Counted from the first letter of the stretch, positions 1-9,431 are shown. The stretch: DNA of 64,000 nt from Bordetella pseudohinzii (GCF_000657795.2 NZ_JHEP02000011.1:62001-126000), one strand, 5' to 3'. Numbers and translations: made by a program. Notes: generated from the sequence alone by a model not told the origin.

Positions 1-1
1 T

Positions 2-1057
2 TTGGCGGCGGCGGGCCTGTTGGCCGCCGCGCCGGCCGCGGCCGCGCCGCCGGCCGATCTGGGCCGGCGCCTGGCCGAAGGCTATGCGCGCCCGGCCATG
101 GCGCGGCTGGACGACAGCGCCCGCGTCATGCGCCAGGACCTGCGGGCCTGGTGCGCCTCCCCGGGGCAGGAAGGCGCCGCCAAGGTGGCCGACGCTTTCG
201 GGCGCCTGGCGCAGGCCTGGGCCGGCGTGGCTTTTCTGCGTTTCGGGCCGCTGGTCGACGGCAATCGTTTCGAGCGGCTGTCTTTCTGGCCGGATACGCG
301 CGGCGTCATGCCCAGGCAGGTGCAGGGCGCGCTGGCCGCGGCCGACCCGGCCTTGCTCGCCGAAGGCGCGTTAAAGGGCCGCAGCGTGGCCGTGCAGGGC
401 CTGCCCGCCCTGGAATACCTGTTGTATGGCGAGCCGGGGCTGCTGCGCCACGCCGCGCGCGATGCTGCCGGATCGGCCTATGCCTGCGCCTATGCCGTGG
501 CCGTGGCGGGCAATATCCAGGGCCTGGCGGGCGAGTTGCGCCAGGCCTGGGGCGGGCAGGGCGTTTTCGGGCGCCAGTTCACGGCCCCTGGCCCGGACAA
601 TGCGCTTTACCGCAGCGCCCAGGAAGTGGCGGCCGAGGCCATGAAAGCCCTGTCGACCGGCTTGCAGTTCGCGCGCGAAGTCAGTCTGCTGCCCGCGCTG
701 GGCGCCGATGCCCAGGCGGCCCGTCCCAAGCGCGCCGCCTTCTGGCGCAGCGGCCAGTCCACCGCCGTGCTGGCGGCCAGCCTGCGCGGGCTGCTGGCCT
801 TTTACCAGGCCGGCGGCTATGTCTTCGCGCCGGGTTCGCAGGGCCTGGCCGATACCTTCAAGCATGAACTCGGGCAAGCCGAGGGCCTGGTGGCCGCGGC
901 GCCGGACGACGCCGAGGCGGCATTCACGCAGGGCGAGGCGCGGGCCGCGCTGACGCTGGCCGCCATGATCCTGAAGAACGCCAAGGACGTGATCGACCAG
1001 GACATCGCGCCGGCCCTGGGCGTGACCATCGGATTCAATGCGCTCGATGGCGATTGA
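2..1057 (+). CDS. Imelysin-like (EfeO/IrpA family) periplasmic protein, 5' end missing
   Basis: The reading frame is open from the first complete codon, so the true start lies left of the window. The visible N-terminus is Ala/Leu-rich and ends AAAAPPADL, which looks like the tail of a signal peptide. The helical, Ala-rich body, the GLPALEYLLYG stretch near visible residue 135 and the C-terminal GVTIGFNALDGD are typical of imelysin (peptidase M75-like) iron-regulated proteins. These are periplasmic proteins tied to iron handling; peptidase activity is doubtful for the family. The gene overlaps the next one (DUF1513) by 20 bases, and imelysin-DUF1513 pairs are a recurring iron-associated arrangement. 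Family assignment is good; biochemical role is inferred. Confidence 0.75.
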   Translation: MAAAGLLAAAPAAAAPPADLGRRLAEGYARPAMARLDDSARVMRQDLRAWCASPGQEGAAKVADAFGRLAQAWAGVAFLRFGPLVDGNRFERLSFWPDTRGVMPRQVQGALAAADPALLAEGALKGRSVAVQGLPALEYLLYGEPGLLRHAARDAAGSAYACAYAVAVAGNIQGLAGELRQAWGGQGVFGRQFTAPGPDNALYRSAQEVAAEAMKALSTGLQFAREVSLLPALGADAQAARPKRAAFWRSGQSTAVLAASLRGLLAFYQAGGYVFAPGSQGLADTFKHELGQAEGLVAAAPDDAEAAFTQGEARAALTLAAMILKNAKDVIDQDIAPALGVTIGFNALDGD

Positions 1058-2135
1058 CCGGCGCGGTTTTCTTGCCCTGGGCGCGCTCCTGCTGCCCGGC
1101 CGCCTGCTTGCCGCGGCTGACGCGCGCTATGTGACGGCGCGCCAGCGGGCCGCCCGACACGAGGTCGTGGTGCTCGATGAGCGGGGGCGCGACCTGCTCG
1201 TGCTGCCCATGCCCGACCGCGGGCACAGCTTTGCCATCGACGGCGAACGGGCCACGGTCTTCGGCCGCCAGCCGGGTTTTTTTGCCCTGAGTTTCGATCT
1301 GCGCGGCCGCCAGCCGCCCCAGGTGATCGAGGCCGCCCCGGGCCGGCATTTTTTCGGCCACGGGGTCTATCTTCCCGGCGGCCAGCTGATGCTGGCCACC
1401 GAAAACGACTACGAGGCCGGGCAAGGCGTGATCGGCGTCTACGACGTCAGCGGCAAGCCGCGCCGCGTGGGCGAGTTTTCCAGCGGCGGCATCGGGCCGC
1501 ACGAACTCATCCTGATGCCGGACGGCAAAACCCTGTGCGTGGCCAATGGCGGCATCCTGACCCACCCCGATTACGGCAAGCTGGAACTCAACCTGGACAC
1601 CATGCGGCCTTCGCTGGCCTATCTGGACGCGGCCAGCGGGCGATTGTTGGAGACGGTCGAACTCGATCCGCGCTGGCATCGCCTGTCCATCCGCCACCTG
1701 GCCCTGGCCGCCGACGGCGCGGTGTGGTTCGGCTGCCAGCATATGGGGCCGGCCCACGAGCGTCCGGCCCTGGTCGGCCGCCATCGGCGCGGCCGCGCGC
1801 CCGAGTGTTTCGCCGGCGATCCCGAGCGGCTGCGCGGCATGCGTAACTACGTGGGCTCCGTGGCGGCCGACGCCAGCGGCAGCATCATCGCGACCTCCAG
1901 TCCGGTCGGCGGGCAGGTGCTGTATTGGGATGCGGCCAGCGGCAGGCAGCTGGGCGCCACCGACCTGGCCGACGGCTGCGGCGTGGCGCCGGCGCCCGGC
2001 GGCGGCTTTCTGCTCTCCAGCGGCCTGGGCGCCATGCTGCGCGCCGGGCCGCAAGGCGTCGCGGCCGCCCTGTTGCCGGCCGGCCGCGAGCAATCCTGGG
2101 ACAACCATTTCCGGCGGGCGGCGCGCTTGGGTTGA
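1038..2135 (+). CDS. DUF1513 domain protein, probable Tat substrate
   Basis: A 365-residue protein with an N-terminal twin-arginine-like motif (IDRRGFLALGALLLPG), suggesting folded export to the periplasm. The body has repeated beta-rich segments with DAASGR and LPGGQLMLATENDYE, as in the propeller-like DUF1513 family found beside imelysins and iron-regulated genes. Two in-frame ATGs at 1038 and 1047 could start it; the second places the RR motif closer to the N-terminus. It overlaps the imelysin gene, so the two are very likely co-transcribed and translationally coupled. No catalytic function is known for the family. No Fur box is visible because the operon promoter is outside the window. 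Confidence 0.75.
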   Translation: MRSMAIDRRGFLALGALLLPGRLLAAADARYVTARQRAARHEVVVLDERGRDLLVLPMPDRGHSFAIDGERATVFGRQPGFFALSFDLRGRQPPQVIEAAPGRHFFGHGVYLPGGQLMLATENDYEAGQGVIGVYDVSGKPRRVGEFSSGGIGPHELILMPDGKTLCVANGGILTHPDYGKLELNLDTMRPSLAYLDAASGRLLETVELDPRWHRLSIRHLALAADGAVWFGCQHMGPAHERPALVGRHRRGRAPECFAGDPERLRGMRNYVGSVAADASGSIIATSSPVGGQVLYWDAASGRQLGATDLADGCGVAPAPGGGFLLSSGLGAMLRAGPQGVAAALLPAGREQSWDNHFRRAARLG

Positions 2136-2193
2136 GCACGCGCATCTGCTAGAGTCCTGGGGTCGATTTTGCCGAGATAGACAGGGAGGACTC

Positions 2194-3039
2194 ATGAAAG
2201 AATGGTTGGAAGGCCTGGGCGCTGCCATGCCCCAGTTGCTGGACCTGGGCTGGAACCTGCTGGTGGCGATCCTGATCCTCATCATCGGCTGGTGGGCGTC
2301 CGCCTTGCTGGGCCGCTGGGTGCGCCGCGCCGCGCAGCGCTCGCCCCGTATCGATCCCACCATCGTGCCCATGTTCCAGAGCACCGTGGTGTGGGCCGTG
2401 CGCATCTTCACCGTGATCGCCGTGCTGGCCCGCTTTGGCGTGCAAACGGCCAGCCTGATCGCGGTGCTTGGCGCCGCCGGCCTGGCGGTCGGCCTGGCCT
2501 TGCAGGGCACGCTGCAGAATATCGCCGCGGGCATCATGCTGCTGATTCTGCGGCCGATACGCAGCGGCGAATACGTGGGCCTGAGCACCGGCAACGAGGG
2601 CACGGTCGAGGAGGTCGGCCTCTTCCTGACGCGGCTGGTGCAGGTGGACGGCATACACATCACCCTGCCCAATAGCGCGGTCTGGACGGCGACCATCATC
2701 AACTACAGCCGCAACGTCAACCGCCGCTGCGATATTCCGGTCATCATCCATTACGCCGACAACCTCGACGCGGCCATCGGCCGCCTCGAAGCGCTGGTGA
2801 AAGACCACCCCATGATCGAGGCGACGCCCGAGCCCGTGGTGCGCGCCATGGAGTATCGCGACAACGGCACCGTGGTCAATGTGCGCGTCTGGACCAAGGC
2901 CGCCACTTACTGGGACCTGCGCTGGGACCTGTTTCAGCAGATCCGCCGCAACCTGGGCGAAGCGGGATTCCGCGCGCCGATTCCGGTGCGCGAAATCCAG
3001 GCGCCGCCGTCCTCGGACAAGGACGCGGCGGCGGCCTGA
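2194..3039 (+). CDS. mscS: Small-conductance mechanosensitive channel (MscS family)
   Basis: Predicted 281-residue inner-membrane channel that opens under membrane tension during hypo-osmotic shock. Three transmembrane helices are visible at about residues 20-40, 63-80 and 88-119. The third is the pore helix, with the Gly/Ala-rich AGLAVGLALQGTLQNIAAG followed by the family's PIRSGEYV turn. A soluble beta domain follows (IHITLPNSAVWTATIINYSR). Length matches E. coli MscS (286). The start at 2194 is chosen because GGGAGGA sits directly upstream at 2184-2190, although the frame stays open further left. It is transcribed toward the IclR regulator gene, ending 10 bases from it. Confidence 0.9.
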   Translation: MKEWLEGLGAAMPQLLDLGWNLLVAILILIIGWWASALLGRWVRRAAQRSPRIDPTIVPMFQSTVVWAVRIFTVIAVLARFGVQTASLIAVLGAAGLAVGLALQGTLQNIAAGIMLLILRPIRSGEYVGLSTGNEGTVEEVGLFLTRLVQVDGIHITLPNSAVWTATIINYSRNVNRRCDIPVIIHYADNLDAAIGRLEALVKDHPMIEATPEPVVRAMEYRDNGTVVNVRVWTKAATYWDLRWDLFQQIRRNLGEAGFRAPIPVREIQAPPSSDKDAAAA

Positions 3040-3048
3040 GACCGGCGT

Positions 3049-3804
3049 TCAGGTCTTGAGGCGGGCCAGCTCGGCCTTGATCCAGCCGGCGATTTCGCGC
3101 TGGCGCTGGGCCGGCATGCGGTCGATGATGGCCGTCACGCTGACGGCCAGCAAGGGCGTGCCCTGCGCATCGAGCAGGGCGCAGCCCACGCCCAGCGCGC
3201 CGCGCACGGCGTGGTTGCCCACGACCGAATAACCGCGCGAGCGGGTGTTTTCGATGAGCCGATGCATTTCGTGCGGCGTCATGCCGCCGAATTCGTCCAG
3301 GCGTTCGGAGTTGCGCGCCACGATGCCGTGGGCGATCTCATCGGGCAGGGCGGCCAGGATGGCCATGCCGCCCGATCCCACGCCCAGCGGCTGGCGCTTG
3401 CCGGCATAGGTCGCCAGGATCTGCACCGGATAGCTGCCGATCTCGCGGTGCAGGCTGACGGAGTCGTCGCCGTCGCGCACCACCAGGAAGACGGCATCGC
3501 CGGTACGGTCGGCCAGGCGCTTGAGGGTGGGCAGCAATTGGCGCACGCGCGGGTCGGGCGAAACGACGTCCGGCTCGCCGCCGAGCTCGGCGCGGTATTT
3601 CTTGGTGCCCTGGATGGTGGATACCAGCCCCGCCTCCAGCAGGGCGGCCAGCAGCCGGTAAATCGTCGGGCGCTGGATGCCGGTTTGCCGGGCGATGTCG
3701 GTTACGCTCAGCCCGTTATTGCCCTGGTCGCGCAGCGCCGCCAGCACGGCCAGCCCTCGCCTCAGGGTACGCGGCCCGGCGGCCGCGGTCTCACTCTCTT
3801 GCAT
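3049..3804 (-). CDS. IclR-family transcriptional regulator
   Basis: A 251-residue regulator with an N-terminal winged helix-turn-helix (about residues 10-70, including SVTDIARQTGIQRPTIYRLL) and a C-terminal IclR effector domain (about 85-250). Family members bind small aromatic or organic acids and control adjacent catabolic or uptake genes. It is divergent from a Bug/TctC solute-binding protein gene at 3980, so that gene is its likely target. A 15-base inverted repeat lies between them at 3944-3958. The ligand cannot be deduced from sequence. Confidence 0.88.
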   Translation of the reverse strand: MQESETAAAGPRTLRRGLAVLAALRDQGNNGLSVTDIARQTGIQRPTIYRLLAALLEAGLVSTIQGTKKYRAELGGEPDVVSPDPRVRQLLPTLKRLADRTGDAVFLVVRDGDDSVSLHREIGSYPVQILATYAGKRQPLGVGSGGMAILAALPDEIAHGIVARNSERLDEFGGMTPHEMHRLIENTRSRGYSVVGNHAVRGALGVGCALLDAQGTPLLAVSVTAIIDRMPAQRQREIAGWIKAELARLKT

Positions 3805-3943
3805 GTATGTCTCTGATTATCAAGGCAAAATCGCGGATCGTCCGGCTTTCCCATCGCGGGTAAACCAGCGTCCGTAGGGTGGACTCTACCTTGCCTGGGC
3901 ACGGGTGTATAGCGCATCATCCTGCGAACCATAATTTTTATAC

Positions 3944-3958
3944 GTCCATACCGTGGAC
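3944..3958. promoter_or_regulatory. Candidate IclR operator
   Basis: GTCCA and TGGAC arms separated by five bases (TACCG) form a 15-base inverted repeat in the divergent region between the IclR regulator and the Bug protein gene. It lies just downstream of an AT-rich stretch (ATAATTTTTATAC) that could hold the Bug gene's -10 element. IclR-family regulators commonly bind about 15-base palindromes. Position and symmetry are seen; binding is inferred. Confidence 0.45.
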
Positions 3959-3979
3959 ATTTTGCATGGAGACAGTCGC

Positions 3980-4975
3980 ATGACAACGGCCAAAAAGCCT
4001 CGTCTGGCGCGCGCCCTCACCGGTCTGATCGCCGGTGCCGTAAGCGCCTTTGCCCTCAGCACCGCCCCCGCCCAGGCCGCCTACCCGGACAAGCCCGTGC
4101 GCATCGTGGTGGGTTTTTCCGCTGGCGGCACGACCGACGTGATCGCGCGCATCATGGCCAAGGAGTTGACCGAATCGCTCGGCCAGTCCTTCGTGGTCGA
4201 GAACAAGCCGGGCGGCGGCAGCAATATCGCCACCGACTATGTGGCCCGCGCCACGCCCGACGGCTATACGCTGCTTTTCGTGGCCGTGACCAGCGCCATC
4301 AACCAGACGCTCTATACCAACGTCAATTTCGACCTGGTCAAGGATTTCGCGCCGGTTGCCCTGGGCGCCAAAGTGCCCAATATCCTGGTGATCAACCCGC
4401 AGGTGCCGGTCAAATCGGTGCAGGAGCTGGTGGCCTATGCCAAGGCCCATCCGGGCAAGCTGGCGTTTGCCTCCTCGGGCAGCGGCACTTCCATCCACAT
4501 GGCGGGCGAACTGTTCAAGCAGCGCGCCGGCATCGACGTGCTGCACGTGCCCTACAAGGGCAGCGCCCCGGCCGTGACCGACCTGATCGGCGGGCAGGTG
4601 CAGTTCATGTTCGACAACATGCCTTCGTCCTGGCCGCATGTGCAGTCGGGCAAGCTGCGCGCGTTGGCGGTGACGACGACCGAACGCTCCAAGAGCGCGC
4701 CGGACCTGCCCACCATGCAGGAATCGGGCTTTGACAAGTTCGACGTGTCGTCGTGGTTCGGCCTGATCGCGCCGGCGGGCACGCCGCCCGATGTGATCGA
4801 GAAGCTGAACGCGGCGATGAACCAGGCCCTGGACAAAGCCTCTGTGCAGAAGTCCTACGAAAGCCTGGGCGCGGTGGGCCAGAAGACCACGCCGGCCGAA
4901 TTCGGCGCTTTCATCAAGTCGGAAGTCGAAGGCTGGGCCCCCGTGGTCAAGGCCTCCGGCGCCAAGGTCGACTGA
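3980..4975 (+). CDS. Bug/TctC-family periplasmic solute-binding protein
   Basis: Predicted 331-residue periplasmic binding protein of the Bug (Bordetella uptake gene) type, which captures carboxylates or similar small solutes. A signal peptide spans residues 1-33, ending APAQA before AYPDKPVRIVV. The hallmark VGFSAGGTTDVIAR binding loop follows, then ENKPGGGSNIA and PYKGSAPAVTDLIGGQV, all typical of the family. The start at 3980 is chosen for GGAGA at 3968-3972 and for an immediate signal sequence; an in-frame start at 3953 would add nine residues. No TctAB membrane genes are adjacent, which is common for orphan Bug proteins in Burkholderiales. The divergent IclR gene probably controls it. 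Confidence 0.9.
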   Translation: MTTAKKPRLARALTGLIAGAVSAFALSTAPAQAAYPDKPVRIVVGFSAGGTTDVIARIMAKELTESLGQSFVVENKPGGGSNIATDYVARATPDGYTLLFVAVTSAINQTLYTNVNFDLVKDFAPVALGAKVPNILVINPQVPVKSVQELVAYAKAHPGKLAFASSGSGTSIHMAGELFKQRAGIDVLHVPYKGSAPAVTDLIGGQVQFMFDNMPSSWPHVQSGKLRALAVTTTERSKSAPDLPTMQESGFDKFDVSSWFGLIAPAGTPPDVIEKLNAAMNQALDKASVQKSYESLGAVGQKTTPAEFGAFIKSEVEGWAPVVKASGAKVD

Positions 4976-4995
4976 TACGCAAGGCAGGGAAATCG

Positions 4996-5027
4996 AAAAG
5001 CTGGCGCATGGGCGCCAGCTTTTTTTT
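4996..5027 (+). terminator. Rho-independent terminator after the Bug gene
   Basis: A perfect 12-base stem (AAAAGCTGGCGC with its complement), loop ATGG, then a run of T. It sits 20 bases after the Bug stop codon. Because trmJ ends convergently at 5049, it may serve both strands. Confidence 0.9.
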
Positions 5028-5048
5028 GGCGGGCAGGCGCCCCGGGCG

Positions 5049-5858
5049 TCAGTCGTCGCCGTCCTTGCGGCTTGCGCGCGGCGCGGCGCGGCCGGCCACC
5101 TCCAGCATGGCGGTGCAGACGCCGCGCAGCATGTCGATCTCGTCGCGCGTCAGTTCGGCGCGCGTGAACAGGTGCCGCATGCGCGGCATCAGTTTCTTGG
5201 GGTGGGCGGGATTGAGGAAATCCACCGCCACCAGGGCCTGCTCCCAGTGCGCCAACATGGCCTGCACGGCCTGGCCGCTGGCCGGCTGGGCGCCGGGGTC
5301 GGGCTGCAGGGCGCGCGAGGCCGGCAGCAGGGTGGCCCCCGAGGCTTCGAGCAGGGCGTAGCGCAGCTCCCAGGCCGCCAGCTGCAGGGCCTGGGCCACG
5401 TTCAGCGAGCTGTATTCGGGATTGGCCGGGATGTGGCAGATGCGCTGGCACAGGCCGATCTGCTCATTGGTCAGTCCGGACCGTTCCGTCCCCAAAACAA
5501 TGGCCACGGCGCCGGCCGGATTCTGCGCCAGGTGCTCGCGGCTCAAGGCCGCGGCCTGGCGGATGTCGCAGGGCGGGGGGCCCAGGTCGCGCACGCGCGC
5601 GGTGAGCGCGAAAGCCAGGGTGACCGGCGCCAGGGCCTCCTGCAGCGTGGCGCAGGTCTGGGCGCGTTCCAGGACATCGGCCGCGCCGCTGGCCAGGGCC
5701 ACGGCCTCGGGCTGGGCCGTCATGCCGGGCAGGCGGGGGTCGACCAGCACCAGCTCGGAAAAGCCCATGGTCTTGATGGCGCGCGCCGCCGATCCCACGT
5801 TGCCGGGGTGGCTGGGCTGCACCATGATGAAGCGCGCGCGTGAAAATTCTTGAGTCAT
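5049..5858 (-). CDS. trmJ: tRNA (cytidine/uridine-2'-O-)-methyltransferase TrmJ
   Basis: A 269-residue SPOUT-class RNA methyltransferase that 2'-O-methylates position 32 of tRNA anticodon loops using S-adenosylmethionine. The N-terminal IMVQPSHPGNVGSAARAIKTMG, the GTERSGLTNEQ motif around residue 125 and NPEYSSLNVAQALQ around residue 150 are the conserved SPOUT motifs that form the knot and cofactor site. The C-terminal helical extension (MPRMRHLFTRAELTRDEIDMLRG segment) is typical of TrmJ rather than TrmH or TrmL. It is divergent from suhB; that trmJ-suhB pairing is seen in many Burkholderiales. Confidence 0.9.
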   Translation of the reverse strand: MTQEFSRARFIMVQPSHPGNVGSAARAIKTMGFSELVLVDPRLPGMTAQPEAVALASGAADVLERAQTCATLQEALAPVTLAFALTARVRDLGPPPCDIRQAAALSREHLAQNPAGAVAIVLGTERSGLTNEQIGLCQRICHIPANPEYSSLNVAQALQLAAWELRYALLEASGATLLPASRALQPDPGAQPASGQAVQAMLAHWEQALVAVDFLNPAHPKKLMPRMRHLFTRAELTRDEIDMLRGVCTAMLEVAGRAAPRASRKDGDD

Positions 5859-5987
5859 TTAAAATGCGTGGTTTGGCTTTGTGCTTTCCTGGGTTTCCGG
5901 GGCGCCATGGGCCACTTGCCCTTGGCGAAGTACGATACTCCCTTGCCACGCACCTGCGCAGGCCAGGCCTTTACCGAACGGAATTCT

Positions 5988-6767
5988 ATGCACCCGATGC
6001 TCAATACCGCCATCAAGGCGGCTCGCCGTGCCGGCGCCATCATCAATCGCGCCAGTCTCGATCCCGACCGCCTGACCGTGGCGCGCAAGGGGCCGCGCGA
6101 TTATGTCACGGAAGTCGATCGCGCCGCGGAGGAGGCCATCGTCGAAGCCCTGCGCATCGCCTATCCCGACCACGCGGTGCTGGGCGAGGAATATGGCCTG
6201 CAGGGCCCCGACCAGGCCGAGTTCCAGTGGATCATCGATCCCCTGGACGGCACCACCAACTTCATCCACGGCCTGCCCAATTACGCCGTGTCCATCGCCC
6301 TGACGCAGCGCGGCCAGGTGACCCAGGCCGTGGTCTACGACCCGGCGCGCAATGAGCTGTTCACGGCCAGCCGGGGCGGCGGCACCTTCCTGAATGACCG
6401 CCGCGTGCGCGTCTCCGGCCGCATCCGCTATCACGAGGCGCTGCTGGGCGCGCACTGGCCCACGCCGGCCGATGCCGACCAGGGCCCCTCGCGTTTCCGC
6501 AATATGGCCGAGGGCAGCACCGGCGTGCGCCGCCTGGGCTCGACCGTGCTGGAGCTGGCCTATGTCGCCACCGGCCGCCTGGACGGCTTCTGCGGCGTGG
6601 GCCTCAAGCCCTGGGACCTGGCCGCCGGCAGCCTGCTGGTGCTGGAGGCGGGCGGCCTGGTGGCGGATTTCGACGGCGAGCAGGGCTGGATGGATTCCGG
6701 CAATGTGCTGGCCGGCAGCCCCAAGATCTTCACCCATATGCTCACGGCGTTGCAGACCAAGGCCTGA
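5988..6767 (+). CDS. suhB: Inositol-1-monophosphatase SuhB
   Basis: A 259-residue Mg-dependent phosphatase that hydrolyses inositol phosphates; in E. coli SuhB also acts with Nus factors in rRNA antitermination. Metal-binding motifs are intact: GEE at 66-68, DPLDGT at 84-89, and WDLAAG around 213. Length matches E. coli SuhB (267). The start at 5988 is chosen because it gives the family N-terminus (MHPMLNTAIKAARRAG); the open frame extends about 46 codons further left without conserved sequence. It is divergent from trmJ and followed by a strong terminator. A second, more diverged family member lies at 52874-53743. Confidence 0.93.
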   Translation: MHPMLNTAIKAARRAGAIINRASLDPDRLTVARKGPRDYVTEVDRAAEEAIVEALRIAYPDHAVLGEEYGLQGPDQAEFQWIIDPLDGTTNFIHGLPNYAVSIALTQRGQVTQAVVYDPARNELFTASRGGGTFLNDRRVRVSGRIRYHEALLGAHWPTPADADQGPSRFRNMAEGSTGVRRLGSTVLELAYVATGRLDGFCGVGLKPWDLAAGSLLVLEAGGLVADFDGEQGWMDSGNVLAGSPKIFTHMLTALQTKA

Positions 6768-6782
6768 TCCGGCCCGCCTCGC

Positions 6783-6817
6783 GATGAAAAAACCGGCCCG
6801 GCGCCGGTTTTTTCATC
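6783..6817 (+). terminator. Rho-independent terminator after suhB
   Basis: A perfect 15-base stem, GATGAAAAAACCGGC paired to its complement, with a five-base loop (CCGGC). The right arm carries six T. It lies 15 bases after the suhB stop codon. Confidence 0.9.
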
Positions 6818-6931
6818 TGGCGGTCAGCCCGGCCGGACAGAATGTCCGGGCCGGCGCCGCAAGGGTTTGTCACCCGCGTGTCGCCGCTTTTCCATGTACG
6901 ATTATCCGTCGTGTAACTTCTGGAGTGCCTG

Positions 6932-8518
6932 ATGGAGTGGCTGCTGGACCCCGCCGCGTGGGTCGGCCTGCTTACCCTTGTCGTCCTTGAAATCGTCCTC
7001 GGGATAGACAACCTCATCTTCATCGCCATTCTGGCGGACAAGCTGCCTGCCTCGCAGCGCGACCGCGCGCGCATCGTGGGCCTGAGCCTGGCGCTGGTGA
7101 TGCGCCTGGGCCTGCTGTCCGTGATGTCCTGGCTGGTCACCCTGACCAAACCCCTGTTCGTCATCGGCCCCTTCTCCTTCGCCGGGCGCGACCTCATCCT
7201 CATGCTGGGCGGTTTCTTCCTGCTGTTCAAGGGCACGATGGAGCTGCACGAGCGCATCGAGGGCGGCGGCCAGCAGGTGGTCGGCGGCTCGCGCTCCTAT
7301 CCCAGCTTCTGGGTCACGGTCACGCAGATCGTGGTGCTCGACGCGGTGTTCTCGCTCGACTCGGTGATCACGGCCGTGGGCATGGTCGACCACCTGGCCA
7401 TCATGATGATCGCGGTCGTGATCGCCATCGGCATCATGCTGGCGGCTTCCAAGCCACTGACCCGCTTCGTCAATGCCCACCCGACCGTGGTCGTGCTGTG
7501 CCTGGGCTTTTTGCTGATGATTGGTTTTTCGCTGTTGGCCGAGGCCTTTGGCTTCAAGGTGCCCAAGGGCTATCTCTATGCGGCCATCGGCTTTTCCGTG
7601 CTCATCGAGGCGCTCAATCAGGTGGCCCGGCGCAACCTGCTCAAGCTGGATGCGCGCCGGCCCATGCGCGACCGCACCGCCGAGGCCGTGCTGCGCATGC
7701 TGGGCAAGCGCCCGCTGATGGCCGAGCCCGATCTTGAGCCGGATCGGCAGACGCCGGCCGCGCCGGCCTTCGGGGTGGAGGAGCGCAATATGGTGAGCGG
7801 CGTGCTGACGCTGGCCGAGCGCTCCATCCACTCCATCATGACGCCCCGCATCGACGTCTCCTGGGTCAATATCGAAGACGAGCCGCAAGTCATCCAGAAG
7901 CAGATCATGGCCGCTCCGCACAGCTTCTTCCCGGTGTGCCGGGGCTCGCTGGACGAGGTCATCGGCATCGGCCGCGCCAAGGACATGGTGGCCGATCTCA
8001 TCGCCGAAGGGCAAGTACGGCGCAACCAGCTGCGCGATCCCATCATCGTGCACGAGTCCATCGGCATCCTGCGCCTGATGGAAACCCTGAAGCGCTCGCG
8101 CGGCCAGCTCGTGCTGGTGGCCGACGAGTTCGGGGCCATCGCCGGCCTGGTCACGCCCATCGACGTGTTCGAGGCCATCGCCGGCGAATTCCCCGACGAG
8201 GACGAGGTGCCCGATATCGTCGCCACGGGCGACAGCGTCTGGCAGATCGATGGCGCGGCCGACCTCCGGCATGTGGAGCAGGTGCTCGACACCGAAGGGC
8301 TGATCGACGAGTCGCAGGATTACTCCACCTTGGCGGGCTATCTGCTGATGCGCTTCGGGCAGCTGCCCAAGCCGGGCGACAGCTGCGAGTACGAGACGCC
8401 GTACTTCCGCTTCCGTTTCGAGGTGCTGCGCATGGAAGGCCGGCGCATCGCCTCGGTGCGGGTGGAACGTTCCATCAACGAAGCGCTCGAAGATCCCGAC
8501 AACTACGACCACGACTAA
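6932..8518 (+). CDS. TerC-type membrane protein with CBS pair and CorC/HlyC domain
   Basis: A 528-residue protein of the E. coli YoaE/YegH type. Residues 1 to about 210 form a TerC-like multi-pass membrane domain; the acidic helix motifs [11 protein letters not shown] (about 20-30) and [17 protein letters not shown] (about 132-148) are the family's hallmark. A tandem CBS pair follows at about 285-410 ([12 protein letters not shown] at its start) and a CorC/HlyC transporter-associated domain ends the protein. Related proteins are implicated in metal-ion export or tolerance (TerC-type Mn efflux), but the substrate is not established here. Weak GGAG precedes the ATG at 6932. uppP follows 20 bases later. 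Confidence 0.85.
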   Translation: MEWLLDPAAWVGLLTLVVLEIVLGIDNLIFIAILADKLPASQRDRARIVGLSLALVMRLGLLSVMSWLVTLTKPLFVIGPFSFAGRDLILMLGGFFLLFKGTMELHERIEGGGQQVVGGSRSYPSFWVTVTQIVVLDAVFSLDSVITAVGMVDHLAIMMIAVVIAIGIMLAASKPLTRFVNAHPTVVVLCLGFLLMIGFSLLAEAFGFKVPKGYLYAAIGFSVLIEALNQVARRNLLKLDARRPMRDRTAEAVLRMLGKRPLMAEPDLEPDRQTPAAPAFGVEERNMVSGVLTLAERSIHSIMTPRIDVSWVNIEDEPQVIQKQIMAAPHSFFPVCRGSLDEVIGIGRAKDMVADLIAEGQVRRNQLRDPIIVHESIGILRLMETLKRSRGQLVLVADEFGAIAGLVTPIDVFEAIAGEFPDEDEVPDIVATGDSVWQIDGAADLRHVEQVLDTEGLIDESQDYSTLAGYLLMRFGQLPKPGDSCEYETPYFRFRFEVLRMEGRRIASVRVERSINEALEDPDNYDHD

Positions 8519-8538
8519 ATCTTTCCAGGTATCCCTTT

Positions 8539-9402
8539 GTGACTGACAGCACGCTCTATCTTCTGAAGGCTTTTTTCCTCGGCATCATCGAAGGCCTGAC
8601 CGAGTTCATTCCGGTGTCCAGCACGGGCCATCTCATCCTGTTCGGCGACTGGATACAGTTCGAGTCCAGTTCGGGCAAGGTCTTCGAGGTGGTGATCCAG
8701 CTGGGCTCCATTCTTGCCGTGATGTGGATCTTCCGCGCGCGCCTGTGGCAGCTGATCCGGGGCACTCTGGCCGGCGAGCGCCAGGAGCTGATGTTCACGC
8801 GCAATCTGCTGCTGGCCTTTCTGCCGGCGGCCGTGATCGGGGCCGTCTTCATCAAGGTCATCAAGCAGACTTTCTACCACCCCGGCGTGGTGGCGGTCAC
8901 GCTGGTGCTGGGCGGCCTGATCATGCTCTGGGTGGAGCGGCGCGCGCCGCACACGCCGGGCGACGCCCCGGGCGCGTCCGACGACACGGCCTCGGATGAG
9001 CGGGCCACGGCCCGGCGGCTGGAGGACATCAGCTGGAAGCAGGCGCTGGGCGTGGGCGTGGCGCAGTGCCTGGCCATGATTCCCGGCACCTCGCGCTCGG
9101 GCGCGACCATCATCGGCGGCATGATCGCCGGCATCCAGCGCAAGACGGCCACCGAGTTTTCTTTCTTCCTGGCCATGCCGACCATGCTGGGCGCCGCCGT
9201 CTACGATATGTACCGCAACCTGGACGTGCTCACCCAGCATGACCTGAGCGGCATCGCGGTCGGCTTCGTGGCGGCTTTCCTGAGCGCGCTGGTGGTCGTG
9301 CGCGCCGTGCTGCGCTTCGTGGCCAACCACACCTATCGCGGCTTTGCCTGGTATCGCATCGCCCTGGGCCTGGTGGTGGCCGTCTGGCTGTTTGCCCGCT
9401 AG
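8539..9402 (+). CDS. uppP: Undecaprenyl-diphosphatase UppP/BacA
   Basis: A 287-residue inner-membrane enzyme that dephosphorylates undecaprenyl pyrophosphate to recycle the lipid carrier for peptidoglycan and other envelope polymers; overproduction gives bacitracin resistance. Both catalytic signatures are present: EGLTEFIPVSSTGHL near residue 17 and PGTSRSGATI near residue 185. The start is a GTG at 8539, which gives the canonical N-terminus (TDSTLYLLKAFFLGIIEG). It follows the TerC gene by 20 bases and ends before a strong terminator. A Pro/Asp/Ala-rich insert (about residues 137-155) lies in a loop between membrane segments. Confidence 0.95.
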   Translation: MTDSTLYLLKAFFLGIIEGLTEFIPVSSTGHLILFGDWIQFESSSGKVFEVVIQLGSILAVMWIFRARLWQLIRGTLAGERQELMFTRNLLLAFLPAAVIGAVFIKVIKQTFYHPGVVAVTLVLGGLIMLWVERRAPHTPGDAPGASDDTASDERATARRLEDISWKQALGVGVAQCLAMIPGTSRSGATIIGGMIAGIQRKTATEFSFFLAMPTMLGAAVYDMYRNLDVLTQHDLSGIAVGFVAAFLSALVVVRAVLRFVANHTYRGFAWYRIALGLVVAVWLFAR

Positions 9403-9431
9403 GGCCGGCGGGCGCGGTCCCGCCATAAAAC

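Noticed and set aside
1035-2702. Long - strand frame overlapping DUF1513 and mscS
   Set aside because: Composition is typical of an antisense GC shadow; both + strand genes have recognisable families.
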